NCBI GenBank assembly: GCA_003153505.1
Contig: PLZA01000031.1
Coordinates: 156,732 to 220,731 of the forward strand
From: Candidatus Dormiibacterota bacterium
Lineage (GTDB): Bacteria; Chloroflexota; Dormibacteria; Aeolococcales; Aeolococcaceae
Length of the DNA: 64,000 nt
Direction of reading: 5' to 3'
Shown here: positions 9,101 to 17,155 of the stretch, piece after piece
How positions within the stretch are numbered: the first letter of the stretch is position 1
Layout: every line of letters begins with the position of its first letter
Translations under genes and position numbers: made by a program
The notes under the pieces: model-generated
The model's database searches: none
What the model was told of the DNA's origin: nothing
What the model saw: only the letters and a program-made list of their open reading frames with translations

Positions 9101-9348
9101 TAGCCCTACCAGGGCGAGGATCTCGATGCCGATTGGATGGAACCTCGGAGGTCGGGCGCGATGCGCCCTGCTTGGAACGCCTCACGCCGGGAAAGGGACC
9201 GGGGCGAGACCCACAGCATCTCGACGATCCGGTCGGGGCCGGCCCGCTGCTGGCCGGTCGTTCACGACGGAAGACCGTCTCATTGTACGAGCCAAAGGGG
9301 TTACCCGCATGTTTCGATCAATGCGTCGTGGCGGGCTACCCTAGGAGC

Positions 9349-10638
9349 GTGACGGACCGCGAAGTTGCCACAGTGCTCGATGCACCCGGCGATGATGAGC
9401 TGAGCAACACAGGCCCGCGAGCGATTGGTGCGTTGCTCGTTGCAAGCGGTCTGCTCCGCGTCGGGGCGGTGGGTGCCGGCGTGGCCGTCCAGTTCAGGAT
9501 CAGCGACCTGGCAGGCGGCAGGCCCAGCGGCGTCGCCATCGGTTTGGTGGGTGCATCTCAAGCGCTGACCGAGATGATCTTCGCTCCCATCCTGGCTCGC
9601 TATGCCGATCGTTTCGGCCGCCGGAAGTTCCTGGTTGCCGGCCCGATGGTGTGCGTCGTCGCGGTGTTGCTCCTCTATTTCGGAGTGCGACCGGCACAAC
9701 TTGGCGGCGCGCGCATGCTCGAAGGTCTCGGTGCCGCCGCATTCGTTCCGGTTGCGCTGGGGACCGTGGCAGCAGCGACGTCGGGCGATCGTCGGCGCCG
9801 TGCCGGCGCGAGCGGCGCATTCGAGGCCTCGACGCTGATCGGCTACGCGGGTGGGTTCGGGCTGGGCTCAGTCTCGTACTACGGGTTGCATCGAGGGGCG
9901 TTCATCCTGCTCGCGAGCTTGTACGCCCTCGCGGCGATTGTCTGCCTGGTGTTGGTTCCGCGCATTCCTCCGCTGCCGGTGCATCCCCTTCGGGTCGTGT
10001 TTCAAGCCGCCATCGGGCCCGGTCCGATGCGTACCTTCCTCCCTGCCTGGATCATGTCGTTCGCGCTCATCGGCGCGTTCGTCGGCAACCTACCAGCGCT
10101 GCTACGTCGCCACGCAATGCTGTCGCAGTCGTTGATCCACCATTTCGACGTGCGAGTCATCGGCCTGTTCCTGATCGGCTGGATCGCCGTCTTTCTGATC
10201 GGCATCATCCTGTGGACACCCTTCGTCGCCCGCCTCGGTCCCGCCGTTGTGATGCGCCGAGCCGTCCCCGGGGCCTGGCTGACCATGGCCGCCCTCTTCG
10301 CCATCAACCACCTGCCGATCGTCGGCATGCTGCTGATCGTGCCCTTCCTGGTGCTCGGCATCCTCTGGCTGGCGGGTTTCGGCCCCGCCGCAGTGACCTA
10401 CCTGGCGGACTGCTCGGAGAGCTTGAGTGCGGATCGATCAGCGCTCATGTCGTTCTATACCGTCGCGCTCGCCGGGGGCGGCGCCCTCGGGGCGGTCATC
10501 GGGGGGGTTGCGGCGCACCTGCTCTACATCGACGGGCTGGTGATCCTCGGGCTCCTGCTGTCAATCGCCACGTTCATCATCCTTGGCCCGGTGGTGCGCT
10601 ACGAGCGCACCACCGCCGCATCCGCCGCCGGCACCTGA
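9349..10638 (+). CDS. MFS transporter of unknown substrate
   Basis: A polytopic membrane protein with about 12 predicted hydrophobic segments. The MFS A-motif equivalent ARYADRFGRRKFLVAG lies between helices 2 and 3, and a central cytoplasmic loop (residues about 190-215) separates two halves. I start at GTG 9349, giving 429 residues. AGGAG lies only one base before it, so a nearby alternative start is possible. The longer ORF-track start at 9133 would run through non-coding-looking sequence. It is the only plus-strand protein gene in the first 48 kb and ends 9 bases from the convergent aldo/keto reductase. The substrate cannot be inferred. Confidence 0.8.
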   Translation: MTDREVATVLDAPGDDELSNTGPRAIGALLVASGLLRVGAVGAGVAVQFRISDLAGGRPSGVAIGLVGASQALTEMIFAPILARYADRFGRRKFLVAGPMVCVVAVLLLYFGVRPAQLGGARMLEGLGAAAFVPVALGTVAAATSGDRRRRAGASGAFEASTLIGYAGGFGLGSVSYYGLHRGAFILLASLYALAAIVCLVLVPRIPPLPVHPLRVVFQAAIGPGPMRTFLPAWIMSFALIGAFVGNLPALLRRHAMLSQSLIHHFDVRVIGLFLIGWIAVFLIGIILWTPFVARLGPAVVMRRAVPGAWLTMAALFAINHLPIVGMLLIVPFLVLGILWLAGFGPAAVTYLADCSESLSADRSALMSFYTVALAGGGALGAVIGGVAAHLLYIDGLVILGLLLSIATFIILGPVVRYERTTAASAAGT

Positions 10639-10647
10639 TCCTGGCTG

Positions 10648-11619
10648 CTACCAGGCCCAGACCTCGGGCGCCGGTCCTGGACCCGGGAAGATCGCGTCGA
10701 GCTCCTCGAGCGCCGCGTCGTCGAGGTGGACGTCGAGCGCATGGAGATTGCTCTGGAACTGGTCGGTGGTCCGGGGCCCGACGATCGGCCCGGTGACGCC
10801 AGGCTGACGCAGTAGCCATGCCAGCCCGACGGCTGCGGGATGCTCGCCAAGCCGCGTGCAAAACGCCTCGTAGCGCTCGACTTTGTCGCGGTGCTTGGTG
10901 AGCAGATTCTGGGTGGTCTCCGACGCCGACCGGCCGGTGTCACGCTGCTTGGCGAGGATGCCCCCGAGCAGTCCACGCATCAACGGACTCCAGGCGATGA
11001 TGCCGACGCCGTAGTGGAGCGCGGCCGGGACGACCTCCTCCTCCACGTGACGCTCGACGAGGTTGTAAAGGCATTGCTCGCTGACCAGCCCGAGGAAGTG
11101 CCGAGCTCGCGCTGCCTCCTGGGCCTGCGCGATCGTCCAGCCGGCGAAGTTTGACGAGCCGACGTACAGCACCTTGCCCTGCTGGACGAGCACCTCCATC
11201 GCCTCCCAGATCTCGTCGAACGGTGTGCTCCGGTCGACGTGGTGCATCTGATAGAGGTCGATGTGATCGGTCTGCAGGCGCCGGAGGGATCCCTCGCATG
11301 CGTTGCGGATGTTGCGCGCCGAGAGGAACGTGTCATTGGGCCAGTCGCTCATCGAGCCGTAGAGCTTGGTCGCGATCACCACCTTCTCGCGACGCCCTCC
11401 ACCCTGAGCGAACCAGCGGCCGATGATCTGTTCGGTGATGCCCTCGCCCTTCTTCCAGCCGTAGACGTTGGCGGTGTCGAAGAAGTTGAGGCCCGCGTCC
11501 AGCGCAGCGTCCATGATCTGGTGGGATGTCGGTTCGTCGGTCTCGGGGCCGAAGTTCATGGTGCCGAGGCAGAGGCGACTGACGGAGAGTCCGGAACGGC
11601 CGAGGTGTGTGTACTCCAT
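10648..11619 (-). CDS. Aldo/keto reductase
   Basis: An NADPH-dependent oxidoreductase of the AKR superfamily, in the subgroup resembling YajO/Tas and voltage-gated potassium-channel beta subunits. It opens MEYTHLGRSGLSVSRLCLGT. Catalytic tetrad residues are visible in FFDTANVYG (Asp, Tyr), VIATKLYG (Lys) and YQMHHVD (His). The cofactor segment GPIVGPRTTDQFQSNL is near the C-terminus. At 323 residues it is complete. It follows recX by 16 bases on the same strand and may be the last gene of the recA unit, although a functional tie to recombination is not evident. Confidence 0.9.
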   Translation of the reverse strand: MEYTHLGRSGLSVSRLCLGTMNFGPETDEPTSHQIMDAALDAGLNFFDTANVYGWKKGEGITEQIIGRWFAQGGGRREKVVIATKLYGSMSDWPNDTFLSARNIRNACEGSLRRLQTDHIDLYQMHHVDRSTPFDEIWEAMEVLVQQGKVLYVGSSNFAGWTIAQAQEAARARHFLGLVSEQCLYNLVERHVEEEVVPAALHYGVGIIAWSPLMRGLLGGILAKQRDTGRSASETTQNLLTKHRDKVERYEAFCTRLGEHPAAVGLAWLLRQPGVTGPIVGPRTTDQFQSNLHALDVHLDDAALEELDAIFPGPGPAPEVWAW

Positions 11620-11635
11620 CCTCTGAGTTTGACGG

Positions 11636-12094
11636 TCAGGTCAATCCGCGCAGCACCCGGGCGATCAGGGACGACGAGAAGCCCCGCCGCTGCAGCGCTC
11701 CAGCAATGCGCATTCGCGATCGCTGGTCGCGAGATCCGCGTGCCTCCGTGCGCTCCCAGAGTTGCAGTGCCACCGCCATTGCGGCGGCTTCCTCGGTGTC
11801 GGTCTGACCGTCGAGCGCCTCGGTGATGAGCTCTGGTGCGACGCCTTTCGCCTTGAGGTCCGCCGCCACCCGGGCGCGTCCGTGCCCGGCTCGGCGATGC
11901 CGGGCTGCGACCGATGCGGCCATCGCCGCATCGTTGACATACCCGGTGGCAACACAGCGGCGAACTGCCTCATTCGAAGCGTCCGCTGTGTAGCCGCGCC
12001 GTTCGAGCTTGCGCTGCAGTGAGGCCGCTGCCTGTCCGGCGCCACGGAGGATGCGCAAGGCTGCATCCTCCGCGGCGTCCGCACTGTCAGGCAT
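11636..12094 (-). CDS. recX: RecA regulator RecX
   Basis: RecX modulates RecA filament growth. The recognisable protein begins MPDSADAAEDAALRILRGAG and contains the three-helix repeats of the family (LQRKLERRGYT, CVATGYVNDAAMAASVAARH, GRARVAADLKAKGVAPELI). From ATG 12094 it is 152 residues, a normal length; a GTG at 12118 is an alternative. The 230-residue ORF in the track overruns recA and is arginine rich there, so I do not accept its extension. It follows recA by about 40 bases, the classic pairing. Confidence 0.9.
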   Translation of the reverse strand: MPDSADAAEDAALRILRGAGQAAASLQRKLERRGYTADASNEAVRRCVATGYVNDAAMAASVAARHRRAGHGRARVAADLKAKGVAPELITEALDGQTDTEEAAAMAVALQLWERTEARGSRDQRSRMRIAGALQRRGFSSSLIARVLRGLT

Positions 12095-12135
12095 CGCGGG
12101 CGGAGCGAGGTCCCTCACGGTCGCAGAGCCCCGCG

Positions 12136-13191
12136 TCAGGAGATCGGCGTGGGCAGTGGCGGCACTTCGCCGTTCAACTCGACGACGGCGTCGCGGAGGA
12201 CTGGTTCCGGCAGCGCCGCGATACGAACCTTCGCCGCCACCTCCTCGAGGAGGTCGGGATTCTGGCGCAGGAAATCCCGAACGTTCTCGCGACCCTGACC
12301 GAGGCGCATGTCGCCGTAGGAGAACCACGCCCCGCTCTTGTCGATGATGTGCGTATCGATCCCCATGTCAAGCACACTCCCGGCGTACGAGATGCCCTCG
12401 TTGTAGAGGATGTCGAACTCAGCAGACCGGAATGGGGGCGCCACCTTGTTCTTGACAACCTTGACCTTGACGCGGCTGCCGACCACGTCGAGGCCCTGCT
12501 TGATGGAGTCGATCTTGCGGATGTCCATGCGCACCGAGGCGTAGAACTTCAGCGCCCGGCCGCCGGTCGTGACCTCGGGGTTGCCGAACATCACTCCGAT
12601 CTTCTCGCGGAGCTGGTTGATGAAGATGACCGAGGTATTGGAGCGGCTGATCGCGGCCGTCAGCTTGCGCATCGCCTGGGACATCAGCCTGGCCTGGAGG
12701 CCGACGTGGCTGTCCCCCATCTCACCGTCGATTTCGGCTTTGGGGACCAGGGCGGCGACCGAGTCGATCACGACCACGTCCACAGCGCCGCTGCGCACCA
12801 GCACCTCGACGATCTCGAGCGCCTGCTCACCGGTGTCCGGTTGCGAGATCAGCAGTTCCTCGGTGTTCACCCCGATGCGCGACGCGTACTGCGGATCGAG
12901 CGCGTGCTCCGCGTCGATGAATGCGGCGACGCCGCCGCGACGCTGAGCCTCCGCGATGATGTGCAGGGTGAGAGTCGTCTTTCCGGACGACTCAGGCCCG
13001 TACACCTCGACGATGCGGCCGCGCGGGATCCCGCCCACGCCGAGTGCGATGTCCAGGGTCAGAGCACCGGTCGGAATGATGTCAATGTGCTGAGCGTGTA
13101 CGTCGCCGAGACGCATGATCGCTCCCTTTCCGTGGGCTCGCTCGATCTGTCCGAGCGCTGTCTGCAGCGCTCGCTCCCGCTCCGTCGTCAC
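12136..13191 (-). CDS. recA: Recombinase RecA
   Basis: The central strand-exchange recombinase and SOS coprotease. Walker [10 protein letters not shown], the [11 protein letters not shown] segment, [17 protein letters not shown], loop L1/L2 ([34 protein letters not shown]) and the KNKVAPPF motif are all intact. I start at GTG 13191 ([23 protein letters not shown]). An AGGAGTGA ribosome-binding site lies 5 bases before it, and the resulting 351 residues is the usual length. The longer ORF-track start crosses the promoter region. Two candidate promoters with LexA-type boxes lie upstream. Confidence 0.97.
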   Translation of the reverse strand: MTTERERALQTALGQIERAHGKGAIMRLGDVHAQHIDIIPTGALTLDIALGVGGIPRGRIVEVYGPESSGKTTLTLHIIAEAQRRGGVAAFIDAEHALDPQYASRIGVNTEELLISQPDTGEQALEIVEVLVRSGAVDVVVIDSVAALVPKAEIDGEMGDSHVGLQARLMSQAMRKLTAAISRSNTSVIFINQLREKIGVMFGNPEVTTGGRALKFYASVRMDIRKIDSIKQGLDVVGSRVKVKVVKNKVAPPFRSAEFDILYNEGISYAGSVLDMGIDTHIIDKSGAWFSYGDMRLGQGRENVRDFLRQNPDLLEEVAAKVRIAALPEPVLRDAVVELNGEVPPLPTPIS

Positions 13192-13264
13192 CGGCTCACT
13201 CCTGTCTTCACGGGGCGCTCGAGCACGCCGCCCGTTCACTTCTACGACCGGCTCGACAGTGTCG

Positions 13265-13293
13265 ATGGTACGACTTGTTAGTATGTTCGTCAA
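13265..13293 (-). promoter_or_regulatory. recA proximal promoter with LexA half-site
   Basis: The minus strand reads TTGACG (13288-13293), 17 bases, TACCAT (13265-13270): a good sigma-70-type promoter about 75 bases before the recA start. CGAACATACTAACA (13276-13289 reversed) overlaps the -35 and spacer. Its left half CGAACATAC is a perfect half-site of the CGAAC-NNNN-GTTCG box, but the right half is degenerate, so LexA binding here is less certain than at the distal site. Confidence 0.55.
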
Positions 13294-13391
13294 AGCTGTA
13301 CTCCAAGGGGTGGTGGAATTGATTGGAGGTGCGGCCGAGGATGCCGTTGGGGCGTCGCGACGGGCGGCGCGTCCGGGCTCACCGGGTGGGG

Positions 13392-13431
13392 CGAACATTT
13401 GTACTGTACATCCTTGGCGAGGACGTGACAA
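13392..13431 (-). promoter_or_regulatory. recA distal promoter with LexA (SOS) box
   Basis: The minus strand reads TTGTCA (13426-13431), 17 bases, TACAGT (13403-13408). The -10 overlaps AGTACAAATGTTCG (13392-13405), which matches 12 of 14 positions of CGAACRNRYGTTCG. A repressor bound there would cover the -10 and start site. The cinA stop is about 50 bases upstream, so recA can be transcribed independently of the cinA cluster. Confidence 0.6.
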
Positions 13432-13483
13432 GCCCGAAGTTGCCCGTTCAGGAACAGACGGCGCGGAGCGGGGATCACCGGCC

Positions 13484-14044
13484 TCAACGCTCCGCCGGAC
13501 GGGACCCGCGGATCTCTTCAACGGCATCCTCAGCGAGGCGGAGGGCTGCCCGGACCGCACCGGCGCGGTTCGGCTCGCGGCCCCGATCCTCGTCGAGGCG
13601 GATGACCCGCACGGTCGTGGCATCGGCGACGGCGACGAACACCAGTCCGGCCGGCTTGTGCTCGCTCGCGTCCGGACCGGCGACGCCGGTGATCCCCACG
13701 CCGACGCTGGCCTGGAATCGAGTGCGGACGCCTGACGCCATCGCGCCGGCGACCTCGGGACTCACGGCGCCGTGGGTCGCGAGCAGGTGGCGGCCGACGC
13801 CAAGGTGCTCCGCTTTCACGTCATCCGCATAAGCGATCACGCCACCGCGGACGTACATCGACGAGCCCGCGACCGATGTCAGGGTCGCGCCGAGCAGCCC
13901 CCCGGTGCACGACTCCGCGACCGCGATGGTCAGGCCGGCGCCGGCCAGAGCGCGCCCGAGCGATACCGCTTCGGGAAACGCCGTCGCGAGCATCGGGAGG
14001 AGATCGCCGGAGCCGAGATCCGGGGACGGCTCCAAGTCAGCCAT
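13484..14044 (-). CDS. cinA: CinA C-terminal domain protein (nicotinamide-nucleotide amidase type)
   Basis: Contains only the C-terminal CinA/PncC domain: [29 protein letters not shown] with the conserved Ser/Cys-Thr-Gly-Gly, [17 protein letters not shown], and [25 protein letters not shown]. In other bacteria this domain deamidates nicotinamide mononucleotide in NAD recycling. The N-terminal molybdopterin-binding-like half of full CinA is absent. It is 186 residues with a roughly 20-residue N-terminal extension before the domain. It lies upstream of recA, where cinA is commonly found in Gram-positive bacteria. Confidence 0.9.
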   Translation of the reverse strand: MADLEPSPDLGSGDLLPMLATAFPEAVSLGRALAGAGLTIAVAESCTGGLLGATLTSVAGSSMYVRGGVIAYADDVKAEHLGVGRHLLATHGAVSPEVAGAMASGVRTRFQASVGVGITGVAGPDASEHKPAGLVFVAVADATTVRVIRLDEDRGREPNRAGAVRAALRLAEDAVEEIRGSRPAER

Positions 14045-14086
14045 CGAAGCCGGGCGGGAGCGAGGCGCAGTCCAGGCGGCGCCGGG

Positions 14087-14578
14087 TCACCGGTAGTTGG
14101 TGAACTGCAACGGCACGTCAAGATCGAGGTCGCGGAGCTGCTGGATGACCGCCTGGAGCTCGTCCTTGTCCTTGCTCGAGACCCGCAGCTGGTCGCCCTG
14201 CGTCCGAACCTGGGCTTTCGGATGCTGGCCGCGAATCCGCTTGGTGAGATCGCGCGCCAGCTCCTCGCCGATCCCCTTGCGAAGCTTGACCAGCTGGCGG
14301 ACGTTGCCCTTGGCGGCAGGCTCCGGCTTCTGAGGATCGAGCACCTTCAGGTCGATCCCTCGCCGGTGCGCCTTGCTCTGGAGGACGTCGATGATCGACT
14401 TGAGCTGCGTGTCGGTCCCGGTGAGCAGCGTGATCGTCTCGTCCTCGAGGGTGATCTCCACCGTGATCCCCTTGAAGTCGTACCGGGTCGTGATCTCGCG
14501 CCGGGCCTGGTCCACGGCGTTGACAAGCTCCTGGCGGTCGAACTCGCTGACGACGTCGAAGCTGTGGTCCTGCGCCAT
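14087..14578 (-). CDS. yajQ: YajQ family (DUF520) nucleotide-binding protein
   Basis: A 163-residue protein beginning MAQDHSFDVVSEFDRQELVNAV and containing TTRYDFKG, LKVLDPQKPEPAAKGNVRQ and IGEELARDLTKRI, all diagnostic of the YajQ family of two RNA-recognition-like folds. Members bind nucleotides, and some act as cyclic-di-GMP effectors in Gammaproteobacteria. That role is not established for this lineage. It sits between ftsK and cinA with short gaps on both sides. Confidence 0.92.
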   Translation of the reverse strand: MAQDHSFDVVSEFDRQELVNAVDQARREITTRYDFKGITVEITLEDETITLLTGTDTQLKSIIDVLQSKAHRRGIDLKVLDPQKPEPAAKGNVRQLVKLRKGIGEELARDLTKRIRGQHPKAQVRTQGDQLRVSSKDKDELQAVIQQLRDLDLDVPLQFTNYR

Positions 14579-14656
14579 GGGTGATGAGGATAACGACCTG
14601 CGCCGCCGGGCAGCGCCGACGGCGGGGCGCTCCCTGGCGGCCCGAGCGACTGGTGG

Positions 14657-16969
14657 CTACTCGTCGCCCAGGTCGGCGAGCAGCTCGTCCACCTGGAACA
14701 CGTCCATGAGGACGGCGCGCGACTTGCTGCCCTCGAAGGGACCAACCACGCCGTGCTCGGCGAGCTGGTCGATGAGCCGGGCCGCGCGCGTGTACCCGAC
14801 GCTGAGCTTGCGCTGGAGAAGCGACGCGGCCGCACGGCCTTCGGCGGCAACGGTGTGCGCAGCCTTGGCGAAGAGCGGATCACGCTTCGACGCATCGCGT
14901 GCCCACGACACCGTGGCCTCGACCGTGAAGATCTCCTCCTGGTAGTCCGGTTTCCCCTGGAGCTTCCAGTGGCCGATCAGCGTGTCGAGCTCGCGATCGC
15001 TGACGAAGGCACCCTGCAGGCGGCGCGGCTTGCCCTCGTCGATGGGCAGATACAGCATGTCGCCACGCCCGAGCAGCTTCTCCGCCCCCATCTCGTCGAG
15101 GATGACCCGCGAATCGACGCCGCTCGAGACCGCGAACGCGACGCGACTCGGGATATTCGCCTTGATGAGCCCGGTGATGATGTCCGCCGAGGGGCGCTGC
15201 GTCGCCACGATCAGGTGGAGCCCTACCGCACGCGCGAGCTGCGCGATCCGGCAGATCAGATCCTCGATCTCCCCCGCCGCGACCATCATCAGGTCGGCCA
15301 GTTCGTCGATGACGATCACGATGTACGGCAGGGGCGCGACGCCGAGGCCGGGTGCCTTCTCGTTGAACGCGACGATATTTCGCGCGGCGTGGGATGCGAA
15401 GAGCTTGTACCGCTCCTCCATCTCCTTCACCGCCCAGCGCAACGACGCGACGGCCGCCTCGGGTTCGACGACCACCGGGACCAGCAGGTGGGGCAGGTCG
15501 CCGAAGTTGGACAGCTCGACGCGCTTGGGGTCGATGAGGATCATCTTGAGTTGCGCGGGAGTGGCCTGGAGCAGGAAGCCACCAAGCACCGCGTTGATGC
15601 AGACCGACTTGCCGCTGCCTGTGGCGCCCGCGATGAGCAGGTGTGGCATGCGCGTGAGATCACCGATCACCGGATGGCCGCTGACGTCGGCGCCGAGTGC
15701 GACGCTCAGCTTGTTGCGCCGGTCGGTGAACGCCGGCGACTCGATCGTCTCCTTCAGGCTCACCAGCTGGGCGGCTTTGTTGGGCACCTCGACGCCGATC
15801 GCCGATTTCCCCGGGATGAACGGCTGGATGCGGATCGGCGCTGCCAGAGCAAGCGCGAGGTCGGTCTGGTAGCCGAGGATCCGGCGCACCGGGACACCCA
15901 CCGCCGGTTGCAGCTCGAACTGCGTGACGGTCGGGCCACTGTTGGCTCCGACGATGCGTGTTTCGATGCCGAACGACTGCAGGGTGCTCACGATCTTGTC
16001 ACCTGTGGCACGAACTTCAGCGGCGAGTCGTTCGCGCTTGCCGGTGATGGTGTCAAGGAGCTCCGGTGTGGGCAGGACCCAGACCTTCTCCGGCTCATCG
16101 CTGAGGATCACCGCATGACCGAGGCCCACCTCGGGGACCGGGCCGATGACCGGCACCGGCGTACCGCCCGGGACCGCCGGGACGCCTTCGAACTCGCGTG
16201 TGAAGCCGTGCTCGCCGAGGTCCTCGCCGGTCGCCTGGGGCTCCTCAGGGTCGAGGAACGCGGTCGGCGGCGGTGGCAGCGTCCTCGGCGGAGCGAAGGG
16301 CAGCACCATGGGCACGCCGGTCAACTCGGCCGCGGGCTCAGGCGAGACCCCCGGGAACGGTCGCACCTGCGCGCCTGCATGCGTCCGCTCGCGACGCAGC
16401 CCCTCTCCCTCAGCCGCGAACCACCGGGCGAGGGCCCGGATCACCGTACCGGTCCGGAGGTCGGTGGCGAGGATGACCCCGAGGAAGGCCACAACCACAA
16501 GCGCCGCCGCGGAGCCGGCCCCACCCAGGACGCGCTCGACGCCGGAGCCGGTCCAGCGTCCCAGGGCACCAGCGTCGGCGGGGCCGACCATCCCGGTCAA
16601 CCCCAGCAGGGCGACCATCGCGACGGCGCTGCCCAGGGCCGCGAGCGTCCCAGCGCGCCACTCGGGGGTCACGCACAGCCGGACGCCGGTGAGCACCAGG
16701 CCGGCGACGCCGATCCAGGCCCCGACGCCGAAGGCCCCGAAGAGCCCATCGTGCACCGGTCCGGCCAGAGCGCCGCCGCCCGGAAGAATCAGGACCGCCG
16801 CCAGGATGACGCCGGCGCCGATCGCGCCGATCCCCGTCAGCTCACGGCGGAGATCGCGATGGAAGAGCGGGGAGCGCGACGACGTCGAGGCGCGTGACCG
16901 TGGGCGCGGCGCCGGCCGCTTCGACGGCGCGCGCTTGCGCGTGGGACGGGTTGGGGCGGAGCGAGCCAT
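14657..16969 (-). CDS. ftsK: DNA translocase FtsK/SpoIIIE
   Basis: Pumps chromosomal DNA through the division septum. The N-terminus is Arg/Lys/Pro rich and followed by four hydrophobic segments (residues about 45-180). A low-complexity linker leads to the RecA-like motor: alpha domain (TGKRERLAAEVRATGDKIV), Walker A LIAGATGSGKSVCINA, Walker B YIVIVIDELADLMMVA, and RLQGAFVSDREL. The C-terminal gamma winged helix (ASLLQRKLSVGYTRAARLID), which reads KOPS-type sequences, is present. It is complete at 770 residues. Confidence 0.95.
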   Translation of the reverse strand: MARSAPTRPTRKRAPSKRPAPRPRSRASTSSRSPLFHRDLRRELTGIGAIGAGVILAAVLILPGGGALAGPVHDGLFGAFGVGAWIGVAGLVLTGVRLCVTPEWRAGTLAALGSAVAMVALLGLTGMVGPADAGALGRWTGSGVERVLGGAGSAAALVVVAFLGVILATDLRTGTVIRALARWFAAEGEGLRRERTHAGAQVRPFPGVSPEPAAELTGVPMVLPFAPPRTLPPPPTAFLDPEEPQATGEDLGEHGFTREFEGVPAVPGGTPVPVIGPVPEVGLGHAVILSDEPEKVWVLPTPELLDTITGKRERLAAEVRATGDKIVSTLQSFGIETRIVGANSGPTVTQFELQPAVGVPVRRILGYQTDLALALAAPIRIQPFIPGKSAIGVEVPNKAAQLVSLKETIESPAFTDRRNKLSVALGADVSGHPVIGDLTRMPHLLIAGATGSGKSVCINAVLGGFLLQATPAQLKMILIDPKRVELSNFGDLPHLLVPVVVEPEAAVASLRWAVKEMEERYKLFASHAARNIVAFNEKAPGLGVAPLPYIVIVIDELADLMMVAAGEIEDLICRIAQLARAVGLHLIVATQRPSADIITGLIKANIPSRVAFAVSSGVDSRVILDEMGAEKLLGRGDMLYLPIDEGKPRRLQGAFVSDRELDTLIGHWKLQGKPDYQEEIFTVEATVSWARDASKRDPLFAKAAHTVAAEGRAAASLLQRKLSVGYTRAARLIDQLAEHGVVGPFEGSKSRAVLMDVFQVDELLADLGDE

Positions 16970-17135
16970 GTCGTGAACTCGATGTGGAACGCGTGGAGGA
17001 CGGGCTACCGGGGCCCCTGGGTCGGGCCCGATGCTATCAGCAAATCGACCGCCGCAAATGCGACGAGCCCGGACGGGTCAACGAGGAAACGCGCGGCGAA
17101 CATCCGTGCCCATACTACACGACTGTGTTGTCGCG

Positions 17136-17155
17136 GAGACTCTCTTTCGAGTCTC
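17136..17155 (-). terminator. Hairpin at the rnj stop codon (possible weak terminator)
   Basis: A perfect 7-bp stem GAGACTC/GAGTCTC with a 6-base loop overlaps the rnj stop codon. No T-run follows it on the minus strand, so it is not a classical intrinsic terminator. It could slow transcription between rnj and ftsK or protect a 3' end. About 170 bases then separate it from the ftsK start. Confidence 0.3.

Noticed and set aside
10638-10670. Bidirectional terminator between the MFS and aldo/keto reductase genes
   Set aside because: CCTGG-6-CCAGG is only a 5-bp stem without T-runs and overlaps the reductase stop codon; too weak to call.
13484-13623. N-terminal extension of RecA in the 495-residue track ORF
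   Set aside because: It runs through the cinA 3' end and the recA promoters; AGGAGTGA before GTG 13191 gives the standard RecA N-terminus.
14753-16897. 714-residue plus-strand ORF
   Set aside because: Antisense of ftsK, with no domain or ribosome-binding site.
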